This document shows positions 9,901 to 16,963 of a stretch of DNA of 39,098 nucleotides, in pieces. The translations under genes were made by a program, and so were the position numbers. Source of the DNA: Candidatus Pacearchaeota archaeon (GTDB lineage: Archaea > Nanobdellota > Nanobdellia > Pacearchaeales > GW2011-AR1); NCBI GenBank assembly GCA_016866935.1, contig VGKS01000004.1, forward strand, positions 1-39,098, given 5' to 3'. The notes beneath the pieces are model-generated. The model ran no database searches and was not told the DNA's origin. It saw nothing but the letters and a program-made list of their open reading frames with translations. How positions within the stretch are numbered: the first letter of the stretch is position 1; each line of letters starts with the position of its first letter.

Positions 9901-11811
9901 GTCTAGTTCTTTAGTTTCATTATAAATATTAGATATAAAATTCCTGTTTTTATCAAGATGAGCCGCATCAATAATTACTATGATATTAAAAGTCTGTTCA
10001 CTTAAATGTGGAGCAACCCACTCAACATAGTCTATATATCCATCAGAATCAGAATCATTAACTGAATATATCTGCAAATTAGTTTCATTCTCAATCCACT
10101 CAATTATTATGGAATCCTTACTTTCTACCTTTAACTTATCAGATAAGCTTGTAAAAACAAGCACATTTTCATAATGAACATCATCAGGGCTGACAACAGA
10201 CACTTTCTTCTCATATTCACTTACAGTTTCTTCAGTAGCTGTTGGGCCCGGAGTATAGTATTCTACTTCAACTCCTAAGTCTCCTTCATTCAAATTAACT
10301 TCTACCTCTTGTGTAGGATTATCTTGTGCAATTACCCTTCCAGTAAACCTAAGCAATCTTAGTATCTTTTTCCACAGTCCTTCCCTATGCAATTCGAATT
10401 CGGCAGTTACTTGACCAGTTATAAAAGAAGAGGAATCAGAAAGACCATCATTACTTTCTTCATTGACTGCTACAGTTATTTTATTTACTGTAATGTTATC
10501 TGCACTTGCGGGTATCTCAACAATCAAAGAGGTGTTTTCATTTAATGGATCAAGAGTTATTGTCTTTACCCATTTAACCGACTGATCAAGAACCGCCCCA
10601 AACTGTATCAAACTTACATTAGAGATACTAACATTGAAGGCTGTTTGATTAAGCTGAGTAATATTGACTTCAGTTTCGTTTATTTGAGTGGAGTTAATTT
10701 CAGTCTCATTTATTGTTGTAAAGTTTTCAATTGGGGTTATTTCAGCTACATTGGTTTCCTCAAGTTGGCTATCTTCTTTTTTATTTTCAATTTTTATTTT
10801 TTCACTTACCTCTAAAATATTCTCACTATCATGTTTTAAGGAAATGATTAATTCTTCTTCTCTATCAGCGACTAGTCCAAATTTAGTTATATCTATTGCT
10901 AATTCTAATTTTTCATCTCCAACATAATCCTCTCCAAATCCCTCTGAATTAACCGAATATTCTGTGTTTATCTTGACTTCTTTGTTTTTAACTTGAATAT
11001 CTAAAACATTACCAGGCAATTCATTTCCGTCATGTTTAACGCTTCCAGTAACTAAAGAAGCAGTCTCTCCATTAGACAACTCATAAGAAAAAGGCTCCTC
11101 CTTGGAAACTCTTCCGCTCAGGCTATTTTCTGCAATTTCTGCTACAATATTTCCAGTTATAACAGTACCACCATCATTATCTTCTGTTTCTGCGCTCCCT
11201 TCTTCACTATCGCTCTGTTCTATCTCTCCATTTGCTTCCACGGAATTTTCTGCATTGCTTTCCTGACCAGTATCTTGCCCATCGCTAACAAGAGCTTCTC
11301 CATTATCTTGATCTTCTTCAATTATGTAAATCTCAAAGTCAAGAAAAGGGTATTCTTTTTTTTCCCCTGCAATACCATATCCTATTCCATTACCTGAAAG
11401 AGATTTACCTTCGGCGTAAAATGCACCTTCTACTGTTTCATCAGATATAAGTTCAGAAAGGAAAAATTGCTTTGTTAAATTCCCGTAAGATACTGAAATG
11501 ATTGAGTCAGCAGGAATCAACTCTCCTTCCACCAAATTTAATTTAAGGTTACCAGTAATTTCTTCACCAAAATTGTATGCAGTATCCAATTCCAATAGAG
11601 CGTTTCCAGTAATACCAAAGGAGAATAAGTAAACAAAGGAAATTGCGATGGCTAAAAATATTAAAGAAAAGATTTTGACCAACCTTTTATTTTTATTTGG
11701 TAGGCTTGTTCCAAGATATGTAGTTACAACATGTCCATCAATCCTTTTTGTTTCATAATAATATGGTCCAAACTTCTTTCCATCCTTATAAGTATATTTT
11801 TTATGCACCAC
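6946..11811 (-). CDS. Giant LamG-domain surface glycoprotein
   Basis: Roughly 1620 residues; positions below count from an ATG at 11856. A cytoplasmic start (VHKKYTYKDGKKFGPYYYE) is followed by a membrane helix at about 59-80 and an exterior of over 1500 residues. That exterior has an acidic linker (~165-230), a sequon-rich patch near 385-410 (NETEINSTQINETEVNIT), a DSDSDGYIDYVEW calcium-loop-like segment near 605, a cysteine-rich region ~765-890, a LamG/concanavalin-like lectin domain ~1005-1240 and Ig-like repeats to the end. ITG motifs recur after the membrane helix. A TATA-like TTTATAAAG lies only a few bases before the ATG at 11856, so the GTG at 11811 is preferred. Probably an S-layer-like or adhesin glycoprotein. 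Confidence 0.85.
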   Translation of the reverse strand: MVHKKYTYKDGKKFGPYYYETKRIDGHVVTTYLGTSLPNKNKRLVKIFSLIFLAIAISFVYLFSFGITGNALLELDTAYNFGEEITGNLKLNLVEGELIPADSIISVSYGNLTKQFFLSELISDETVEGAFYAEGKSLSGNGIGYGIAGEKKEYPFLDFEIYIIEEDQDNGEALVSDGQDTGQESNAENSVEANGEIEQSDSEEGSAETEDNDGGTVITGNIVAEIAENSLSGRVSKEEPFSYELSNGETASLVTGSVKHDGNELPGNVLDIQVKNKEVKINTEYSVNSEGFGEDYVGDEKLELAIDITKFGLVADREEELIISLKHDSENILEVSEKIKIENKKEDSQLEETNVAEITPIENFTTINETEINSTQINETEVNITQLNQTAFNVSISNVSLIQFGAVLDQSVKWVKTITLDPLNENTSLIVEIPASADNITVNKITVAVNEESNDGLSDSSSFITGQVTAEFELHREGLWKKILRLLRFTGRVIAQDNPTQEVEVNLNEGDLGVEVEYYTPGPTATEETVSEYEKKVSVVSPDDVHYENVLVFTSLSDKLKVESKDSIIIEWIENETNLQIYSVNDSDSDGYIDYVEWVAPHLSEQTFNIIVIIDAAHLDKNRNFISNIYNETKELDGTWSETIQDGHYVRITFEINLTNEKDITIYPRAANGTLIENVLIEVYEFNSTNIIVTFENISENVYNKVYLTNLNGTQDTFDLRIIGGEIEFDHIIDPQAQPGGAIELKARGCNAMINSGSPNTYTSACTGTYPAACATDRISCDDGTNEDTTMNINEYSGINITVFNSSIVNCQLVNQVFLCYEWWNDISTGFTTCPLYVDANGGASPTNLGVSCPDKTANPGRSCVNVTSLETWTCGNFFGSTGTRAIARTEVLNDIEDAACTLSQDLLMFNVTYTESKAPNVFGLNSPANGSITNVRSVNISLGINDTDWINGTAGYLTAFVDTDNDFSYENIMYGPVNFTTNGTFFFNYSIPPLKYNSTQGMFLLYHFDNNTIFGDNMTSVVDYATGAFNGTPSNLNGGRERSINGLGMAYEVDNTEAILLNDHALLNSPSITGEITVVAWLNFSNNVTSDNAYRSIVSKQVNSTDRDYLVVFENASKTIAFSIGNSTVGVQINTNTVFVPNTTWYHYAVTYNRTSRNATAYVNGLVDKSSILSIDSGSLMDTNASLGIGGLAGNNNFQGLIDDVAIFNKTLTAAEILDIYRLREGTYHWRVNVSDNAGAYNVSPVYTFTVGNNVPYNGTAVILNSTLGQNKTAENLNVRTTLLDLNNHTMNVTVRWYNNSFVHLTVEFNKSYANGTTFIATLGDGNTTKGQNWKAELTIMDGMDSFTVNSSNITIINSPPNVTLIYPSNGSVTLNRTNQIFTFASSDDDGDSIVDSRINISLIASSTCADSNYNGATTYIFSSGSSLQSIGPPLNCLIDNGDYYRWSVTATDDGTNYGQFSAPFNLSVQAYLNFVMNISAVDFGNLEYLKYNDTSDNSPNPIIIINQGNVKANSTIGASSLWKSVANPSIYYTAKVDNVSTNGIFQNKTFRADLSATSYTNIPLTSSPIVLANALNYTDNFDTMEVDLNVTVPNTEGPGFKNSTITFTLVLSHEEIYVK

Positions 11812-11893
11812 TTTTAGTTCTCTTACGCTCTTTTTATAACAAAAACTAGCAAACATTCTTTATAAAGTCTTCTCAAAAAAATAGATAGTTCTC

Positions 11894-12280
11894 TTACACA
11901 AAAAAAGACTTATTTTTTCTACTAATCTGAAGGTTTCTATGAAGATTATTTATATTATCCTCGCAGACAAAATCATGTTGCCTAAACCCTCCTCCAAAAG
12001 TCTTTGGGATATGCAATAACTCATGGATTATTACCTTATCTTGCTGTTCATTATTCAATTTATCAAACCTTTCAAGAAACTCTATTGTATAAAAAGCAGG
12101 TATTTTCATTCCCTTCTGCATAACTTTTCCAATAGTATGACATCTAGCAATTGTCCTCTTAGTACTTGATCCAAAAGACCTTAAACATTCAACTCTATTC
12201 AAGTCTATATGATTCATATCAAGAGTCTTAACAATTTCAATCAACCTATTCTTCAAATCAGGAGCATAATCATACCTCAT
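11894..12280 (-). CDS. Putative zinc metallopeptidase (HExxH)
   Basis: The 128-residue protein carries HELLH at residues 86-90 and a candidate third ligand, His102, in GFRQHDF. The spacing and length fit the small single-domain metallopeptidases of archaea and phages (phage-metallopeptidase-like, arCOG-type). There is no signal peptide, so it acts in the cytoplasm if active; the substrate is unknown. Cysteines at 32, 47 and 106 are also present. It sits alone between the GTPase gene and the giant surface gene on the same strand. Confidence 0.8.
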   Translation of the reverse strand: MRYDYAPDLKNRLIEIVKTLDMNHIDLNRVECLRSFGSSTKRTIARCHTIGKVMQKGMKIPAFYTIEFLERFDKLNNEQQDKVIIHELLHIPKTFGGGFRQHDFVCEDNINNLHRNLQISRKNKSFFV

Positions 12281-12319
12281 CTTATCACCAACATTATTTT
12301 ATTTAGAGTATATAAAAAT

Positions 12320-13495
12320 TTATCTCGTCAATATCTCTAAACCATCAAGATTCTTTATAACATAATCTTTTCCAACAGCTTGTTTGGTCTTCAGATTAAT
12401 GGCCTTAACAAACTTGTTTCCTATATCTGTATGCAATCTATATGCAAAGTCTAAAGCAGTAGAATTGGGAGGCATTAAGAAACAATCAGGTAAGACATTT
12501 CCCTTACTATCTTCCATTTTTGCTCCAGCAGGAAAAACTGCAACATATTTCAAAATATCAAAAACAACTCCATTTAATATTTCTTGAACCCCGGTAGAAC
12601 CAAATTCATGCATAACTTTCCTAATCATCTCAAGAGCATTCTTTTGAGGAGTGCTTAATTCCTTAAGTATCCCAAAATCCTTTTCTCCAGGAATATATTT
12701 TATCAGGCCAGCTTTATCTGCCTGTCTCAAACTTAATTCTCCATCTGCAAAACAAGCGATAACAGGATAACTAAACTCTTTCTTTATTTTAGTAAAATTA
12801 CTCATTCCATTAGGCCTGTCAACTTTATTTGCAGCAATTATCATAGGTTTTGTATAAACCCTCAAAGCTCTAGCAAAATGAAAAAGAGTTTCATCAGTCC
12901 AAATACTAGGTCTGATAATATCAAACTTTTCCTTAATAACAACATGATTAATATCATCTTCAGTAACTTTCAATCCAGAAAATTGTTTAGCAACCGTTTT
13001 CGCAAAATTTCCCTTTTGCATTTCCATGCTTTTCATCACAGTAGACCAGACTTTTCTTAAAATTCCCAAATACCATAAATCAAGTTCTTTTTCAATCATC
13101 ATTATATCTTTTGAAGGATTGTAATTTTCTGTTTGCTTTCCCCCTTCATCAGTTTCTCCAGACATATCAACTACATGGATAAAAGCGTCTACTCCTGCTA
13201 AATCATCAAGAAACTGATTTCCTAGTCCCTTTCCCTCACTAGCTCCCTCAACAAGACCTGCAACATCAAACAAATCTATAGGAACAAATCTATGCCCTTC
13301 GCGTACATATCCTTGCCTTGGATTAGAAACTTTCCCAAAATCTGCAGCTAAATCATGAATCTTAACATAAGCCATCCCATGATTAGGTTTTATTGTAGTA
13401 AATGGGTAGGAAGCAATAGCTACATCTTGTAAAGTAGCAGACTTGAAAAAAGTACTTTTACCACATGAAGGTTTACCAACTAATCCTATTATCAT
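12320..13495 (-). CDS. YchF/OBG-family GTPase or ATPase, archaeal type
   Basis: The 391-residue protein starts with a P-loop (GLVGKPSCGKSTFF, residues 4-17). It has the G3 region DVAGLVEGASEGKGLGNQFL typical of OBG-like proteins, AANKVD as the base-recognition motif, and a C-terminal TGS-like domain (AYRLHTDIGNKFVKAIN). Full length for the archaeal branch. OBG proteins bind ribosomes or act in translation and stress responses; the exact role here is unknown. The start is clear and the gene is followed after 39 bases by the metallopeptidase on the same strand. Confidence 0.92.
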   Translation of the reverse strand: MIIGLVGKPSCGKSTFFKSATLQDVAIASYPFTTIKPNHGMAYVKIHDLAADFGKVSNPRQGYVREGHRFVPIDLFDVAGLVEGASEGKGLGNQFLDDLAGVDAFIHVVDMSGETDEGGKQTENYNPSKDIMMIEKELDLWYLGILRKVWSTVMKSMEMQKGNFAKTVAKQFSGLKVTEDDINHVVIKEKFDIIRPSIWTDETLFHFARALRVYTKPMIIAANKVDRPNGMSNFTKIKKEFSYPVIACFADGELSLRQADKAGLIKYIPGEKDFGILKELSTPQKNALEMIRKVMHEFGSTGVQEILNGVVFDILKYVAVFPAGAKMEDSKGNVLPDCFLMPPNSTALDFAYRLHTDIGNKFVKAINLKTKQAVGKDYVIKNLDGLEILTR

Positions 13496-13577
13496 AAATT
13501 ATCAACAAAATCGTGTGTTTTAAGTGTTCCTATTCTGTCTGAAAATAACTTCAAATATGTTTGAATATTAGATATTG

Positions 13578-13587
13578 TTTATAAATA
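13578..13587 (+). promoter_or_regulatory. TATA box of the TIMP-like gene
   Basis: TTTATAAATA centred 25 bases before the ATG at 13607 fits a leaderless transcript. The promoter is intact although the gene is frameshifted. Confidence 0.55.
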
Positions 13588-13606
13588 ATAAATCTATTAA
13601 AACAAC

Positions 13607-14109
13607 ATGATTAACAAAACAATTGCACTATTATTAATGCTTCCATTATTAGTGAGCACAACATTAGCATGCTCTTGCATTTACTATGAAAACACAGAAG
13701 CCAAGCTAAAAAATGCAGAATACATATTTACAGGAGAAGTAGTAAATATACAAACAATCAATAACTTACAAGAAGTTACTGTAAGAATAATTAACCACTG
13801 GAAACCATCCGCCTTCCCAGAATCAGTAAATCTAAGCTCTATGCCACAAAAGATACAGGAGCCAACTGCGGATACAACTTTGTTGAAGACAAAGAATATC
13901 TTATCTATGCATATTTAGACGGAGAAAAAGGAAAGTTCACAACAAATTCATGTATGGGAAACTTATTGTTAGAAGAAGCTCAATCCGAGATAAATGATCT
14001 AAACAGTCTTCTAAACAAAAATCCAGAACCTCCACCAACTCAACCAAAACCAATAAAGTCAAATATATTCACAAAACTCTTTAGCTGGTTTAAAGACTTA
14101 TTTTCTTGA
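13607..14109 (+). pseudogene. Frameshifted TIMP/NTR-like lipoprotein gene
   Basis: The first frame gives a signal peptide with a lipobox-like TLAC, then CSCIYYENTEAKLKNAEYIF and TGEVV, typical of TIMP/NTR-like proteins with a Cys-X-Cys start. After about residue 78 the frame becomes nonsense and stops at about 13918. In the -1 frame, coding sense resumes as ANCGYNFVEDKEYLIYAYLD, followed by TTNSCMGN, a proline-rich linker and an amphipathic end (FTKLFSWFKDLFS) to 14109. The span of 503 bases is one short of a whole number of codons, so one base appears to be missing near 13830-13870. It may be a true pseudogene or an assembly error. The family call rests on the CSC start and the later cysteine pattern. 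Confidence 0.75.
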
Positions 14110-14110
14110 T

Positions 14111-14251
14111 ATTTCAAATCCTTTATATGAGCCCACCAGTCCACATAAATTGATATTTGTGGTAACTTCAAAACAAGTATATTTTGAAGTGATGTGAACC
14201 TGAAACCTGATTAAAATCCAAATGGATTTTTAAGGGATTTTCAAATCCCTT
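14111..14251. repeat. Duplicated tRNA tail and four consecutive hairpins
   Basis: TTTCAAATCC(T/C)TTAT followed by GAGCCCACCAG occurs at 14112-14138 and again at about 14239-14263, where it is the 3' end of the tRNA-Ile gene. Between the copies are four inverted repeats: 14141-14145/14158-14162 (CCACA/TGTGG), 14165-14173/14182-14190 (ACTTCAAAA/TTTTGAAGT), 14213-14220/14223-14230 (AAAATCCA/TGGATTTT) and 14232-14240/14243-14251 (AAGGGATTT/AAATCCCTT). The last lies just beyond the tRNA 3' end and could end its transcript. The first copy is the remnant of a tRNA end, from either a tandem duplication or an old attachment site. Confidence 0.7.
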
Positions 14252-14252
14252 A

Positions 14253-14375
14253 TGAGCCCACCAGGATTTGAACCTGGGACCCCTGCTGTTCTTAGCTGTG
14301 TAGCTTAAACACTAAACTTCTAGCGAAGTCTATTCGTATAAGAGCAGTGCTCTAACCGGGCTGAGCTATGGGCTC
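14253..14375 (-). tRNA. tRNA-Ile(UAU) with intron
   Basis: The acceptor stem GAGCCCA/TGGGCTC, D-arm GCTC/GAGC, anticodon stem CTGCT/AGCAG and T-arm CCAGG/CCTGG all pair, with discriminator A. A 48-base intron (14289-14336) interrupts the anticodon loop after position 37. A 4-bp helix CTTA/TAAG with three-base bulges TAC and AAC gives cuts after the second bulge base at both ends. The spliced loop is CTTATAC, so the anticodon is UAU, reading AUA. Most archaea read AUA with agmatidine-modified CAU; a genuine UAU tRNA is known from a few archaea. CCA is not encoded. Confidence 0.88.
14289..14336 (-). other. Intron of tRNA-Ile(UAU)
   Basis: The 48-base intron is defined by the splice bulges. The outer helix is good, but the intron-side helix next to the 5' bulge is weak, so the motif is a relaxed bulge-helix-bulge (or bulge-helix-loop) rather than the strict form. 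A GACTTCGCTAGAAGT hairpin-like stretch fills the middle. Confidence 0.75.
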
Positions 14376-14421
14376 CTAAATATAACTCAAAAATAGTTCT
14401 TTTTAATGTTTCGCTTTTAGC

Positions 14422-15402
14422 TTACTTTTTACAAACAACCAAAGCATAACCTTTATCTTTATCAGTAAATACTTTAGAATCCGTAAAATACATCTTGCAG
14501 AACTTTTCAAATTCCTCTGAATAATATTTGTATAATGCTGCAACCACAAACTCATCTCCAGATTTAAAATCAATCCATCTTCCCTCAACTTTCTTTTTTG
14601 TCTCTTTATTTATCTTATACAAAAATTCAACTCTGGAATTTCTAAAACGAGCATCAAATTTTATATCTCTCTCACTAAATCCCATTGCAAACATTACATG
14701 TTTAAACCAATTATGGAATGACTTATCTTTGTACTTCTCTATATCTACAAGTCTTTCTCCGACTCTTACGCCATTTCCCATAATAAGAACATCTCCTTTA
14801 TACATATCTCGATTTAATTCAAACAAATACTCATTAATATCAAAACAAGCAATTACTCCTCCTAACAAAACAACAACATTTTTCTTATACTTTCCAAGCT
14901 TTAGTAACATGGAGATATTTCGTAAAGACATTCCATCTCCTGAAGAAAGAAATGGTTTGTAATCTTTAACATTTGCAATTTTTGAATTTTTTACATTTGA
15001 AACAGCCAAATCAAGTAAATATTGAGATGCGTTCAAAGGACAATAGCAAATTTCTGCACTCTTATTCCTAGAAACAATCTCTTTGATTAACTCTGAAGCC
15101 TTGAATCCATCTCCACAATAAATATCTATCAAATTAAAAGGTTCATTTCCAATACTTTTGGAAATCAAATCTGCTTGTTCTTTTATTAACCTCAATTCCA
15201 ATTCAAAAAATTGTTTCCTATAAGAAGGAGTAGTAGCAAAAGAAAGAAAACCTCTAGCCATATCGTCCGTCAAACTAAGATATTGCAAATCAGACAGCTC
15301 CCATGACTTATTCCCGTTTGTTTTAGCAAACCCATTCTTCAGAAATCCTTGTAACAATATGTCGTGCAACCACAGGTTTTGACCCATACTACTTCCAGAC
15401 AT
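14422..15402 (-). CDS. EgtD-like histidine-specific-type SAM methyltransferase
   Basis: The 326-residue protein has a Rossmann methyltransferase core: NLIDIYCGDGFKASELI is the SAM-binding motif I, followed by a VVVLLGGVIACFDINEY strand in the place of the EgtD LGSxIGN region and LIMGNGVRVGERLV after it. The C-terminal part (FKSGDEFVVAALYKYYSEEF) matches the end of the EgtD / Methyltransf_33 family. EgtD trimethylates histidine in ergothioneine synthesis, but no partner gene for that pathway is present, so the substrate is open. The GSxIGN signature is not conserved, which also argues for a different substrate. It stands alone on the minus strand. Confidence 0.7.
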   Translation of the reverse strand: MSGSSMGQNLWLHDILLQGFLKNGFAKTNGNKSWELSDLQYLSLTDDMARGFLSFATTPSYRKQFFELELRLIKEQADLISKSIGNEPFNLIDIYCGDGFKASELIKEIVSRNKSAEICYCPLNASQYLLDLAVSNVKNSKIANVKDYKPFLSSGDGMSLRNISMLLKLGKYKKNVVVLLGGVIACFDINEYLFELNRDMYKGDVLIMGNGVRVGERLVDIEKYKDKSFHNWFKHVMFAMGFSERDIKFDARFRNSRVEFLYKINKETKKKVEGRWIDFKSGDEFVVAALYKYYSEEFEKFCKMYFTDSKVFTDKDKGYALVVCKK

Positions 15403-15529
15403 ATAAATTATTAGAACAGCTATTATTTATTCTTTGCTATTGGTATTTTACTATTAAGTAATAGGGATAAAAAAACTTAAATCAAAAAATCGATGCAACA
15501 ATTAAAAGTTTCATTAACATCAGTTAATA

Positions 15530-15539
15530 ATATTTAAAA
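15530..15539 (+). promoter_or_regulatory. TATA box of tRNA-Glu
   Basis: ATATTTAAAA lies about 30 bases before the first base of tRNA-Glu, leaving room for a short 5' leader. Confidence 0.5.
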
Positions 15540-15564
15540 GGCATCTAAAACAGATAATCTTGTC

Positions 15565-15637
15565 GCCCTAATAGTCTAGTGGTCAAGGACGCGGCCCTTT
15601 CGCGGCCGAAACCCGGGTTCGAATCCCGGTTGGGGCA
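15565..15637 (+). tRNA. tRNA-Glu(UUC)
   Basis: The gene is 73 bases with acceptor GCCCTAA/TTGGGGC, anticodon loop CTTTCGC (anticodon TTC) on a GC-rich stem, T-arm CCGGG TTCGAAT CCCGG and discriminator A. It has no intron and no encoded CCA. The next feature is a strong hairpin that probably ends the transcript. Confidence 0.95.
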
Positions 15638-15638
15638 T

Positions 15639-15682
15639 AAAGCGGAAGCAGAGCGATCCCTAAACCCCTCTGCCTCTGCTTT
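15639..15682. terminator. Hairpin between tRNA-Glu and the rhomboid gene
   Basis: AAAGCGGAAGCAGAG (15639-15653) pairs with CTCTGCCTCTGCTTT (15668-15682) over 15 positions with one mismatch and one G-U pair. It lies between two converging genes and is followed by AT-rich sequence, so it could serve both directions. Confidence 0.55.
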
Positions 15683-15696
15683 AAATTTTAGTAAAA

Positions 15697-16266
15697 TTAG
15701 CCTATTCCTCTCAAAGCCTTTTTTCTATAAACAAAACCAAGAATTAAGCCAAGAAACATACCTGAAAGATGAGCAATATTAGCGGTATTTCCACTAGTAG
15801 AATAGAAAAAACCTATTAAGTCTCCTAGAGCCCAGACTATTCCTGCGATAAAAATCGGCATCGGAAATCCAAAAGCAAAAATCATCATTAAAGGTCTAAT
15901 AACAATTAAAGATCCTATAATTCCAAAAATAGCTCCACTGGCCCCGAGAGATGAATCATAAAAGTTTACGCTAACAATATTCGCAAGTATTCCGCTAATA
16001 AAAAAGACTAACAAAAACCTTCTGCTTCCTATAATCCTTTCAAGCATACTTCCAAATAGAGCTAAAGCAAAAGCATTGTAAAGTAAATGAGCGAATCCTC
16101 CATGTAAGAATATGGGTGTTACAAATCTCCACAATTGAGAAGGGGCTTTATCATTTAACAAAAATAAATCAGTAAATCCTGAAACAAATAACTGAATTAA
16201 AAATACAACAAATATTATTCCACAAAGCTTCAAGGAATAAAACCTAAACCTCTTTCTTCTATCCAT
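15697..16266 (-). CDS. Rhomboid-family intramembrane serine protease
   Basis: The 189-residue protein has six predicted membrane helices. The catalytic serine is Ser110 in GASGAIFG and the histidine His167 in AHLSGMFLG, together forming the Ser-His dyad of rhomboids. The HGGFAHLLYNAFAL segment near 55-68 is the conserved loop/helix with the asparagine. It would cleave membrane-anchored substrates within the bilayer. The many single-span surface proteins in this window are possible substrates, which is inference. Short cytoplasmic ends; complete in length for a minimal rhomboid. Confidence 0.93.
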   Translation of the reverse strand: MDRRKRFRFYSLKLCGIIFVVFLIQLFVSGFTDLFLLNDKAPSQLWRFVTPIFLHGGFAHLLYNAFALALFGSMLERIIGSRRFLLVFFISGILANIVSVNFYDSSLGASGAIFGIIGSLIVIRPLMMIFAFGFPMPIFIAGIVWALGDLIGFFYSTSGNTANIAHLSGMFLGLILGFVYRKKALRGIG

Positions 16267-16346
16267 AAATAATAATTAAAATAAGTAAATAAAAACCTAT
16301 CTAAAAACCAATTAATATAAACTATGAAGTGGTAACAAATAGAAAG

Positions 16347-16355
16347 ATTTAAATA
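16347..16355 (+). promoter_or_regulatory. TATA box of the 115-residue gene
   Basis: ATTTAAATA centred 26 bases before the ATG at 16377. Standard leaderless archaeal spacing. Confidence 0.55.
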
Positions 16356-16376
16356 GACATAATTTTAATAAAAATT

Positions 16377-16724
16377 ATGAATATAAGAACATTTGGTGAA
16401 CAAAAACCAACAACATTAGAAAATAATTCAGATCATCTATTTAAAGTAGAAACTCTATTAAAAAGACTAGGTTTTAAATCAAAATTAGGCCCAGTATTTG
16501 TAGATACACCAATAGGATTTTATTCCTCACCAGATCGTACAGCCTTAGTTCAAGTTTTTACAAGATATACACATAGAGATGCGCCATTGGCAGCGAACTA
16601 TTATCAAGTAATTGGGTCAACAGGGGTAGCAGATAATGCAATAGAATCTATAAGAGCTTTAAGCAATAGAGAGGGATATGAAGAAATGGGGCATTTAGCG
16701 GACAGAATTGATTTATCTAATTAA
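16377..16724 (+). CDS. Hypothetical 115-residue protein
   Basis: A soluble mixed alpha/beta protein with no signal peptide, membrane helix or cysteines. Features seen are LLKRLGFKSKLGPVFVDTP in the first half, then FTRYTHRDAPLAANYYQV and a helical end. No family is recognised. It has its own promoter and is followed by a hairpin, so it is a single-gene unit. Coding reality is supported by promoter spacing, a clean ATG and protein-like composition. Confidence 0.65.
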   Translation: MNIRTFGEQKPTTLENNSDHLFKVETLLKRLGFKSKLGPVFVDTPIGFYSSPDRTALVQVFTRYTHRDAPLAANYYQVIGSTGVADNAIESIRALSNREGYEEMGHLADRIDLSN

Positions 16725-16763
16725 ATACCCAATCTTTATAAACTCTCCAAATTAATCATAATC

Positions 16764-16793
16764 ATGAATTTACAAACCTTGAGGTTTATTCAT
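16764..16793 (+). terminator. Hairpin after the 115-residue gene
   Basis: ATGAAT/ATTCAT (16764-16769, 16788-16793) encloses AAACCT/AGGTTT (16774-16779, 16782-16787) with a four-base bulge and a two-base loop. It lies 40 bases after the stop codon and could end that transcript. Confidence 0.4.
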
Positions 16794-16856
16794 AGTCGCT
16801 AAAGAAAGCAATTCTAGTTTTAACACCGTTACACAAGATTTACAAAATACAAATTC

Positions 16857-16865
16857 TTTATATAA
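16857..16865 (+). promoter_or_regulatory. TATA box of tRNA-His
   Basis: TTTATATAA lies about 31 bases before the first base of tRNA-His. The same promoter may also serve the RNA element and hisS downstream. Confidence 0.5.
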
Positions 16866-16891
16866 TAAGTATAAGGAAAAACTAAATATAT

Positions 16892-16963
16892 GGCGGATGT
16901 TGTGTAATGGTAGCATACCGGCTTGTGGCGCCGTTGGAGTGGGTCCGATTCCCACCTTCCGCT
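16892..16963 (+). tRNA. tRNA-His(GUG)
   Basis: The anticodon loop TTGTGGC gives GTG. The T-arm GTGGG TCCGATT CCCAC pairs fully; the acceptor GCGGATG/CTTCCGC has one T-T mismatch. The extra G required by tRNA-His is encoded at 16892 (G-1). The discriminator is T rather than the C usual in archaea, so G-1 would face U73. It lies 85 bases before hisS on the same strand with an RNA element between, so tRNA and synthetase may share one transcript. Confidence 0.88.

Noticed and set aside
13830-13870. Programmed frameshift in the TIMP-like gene
   Set aside because: No canonical slippery heptamer is present at the junction, unlike the A run at 24417.
15579-15782. 67-codon plus-strand frame
   Set aside because: It starts inside tRNA-Glu and runs through the hairpin into the antisense of the rhomboid gene.
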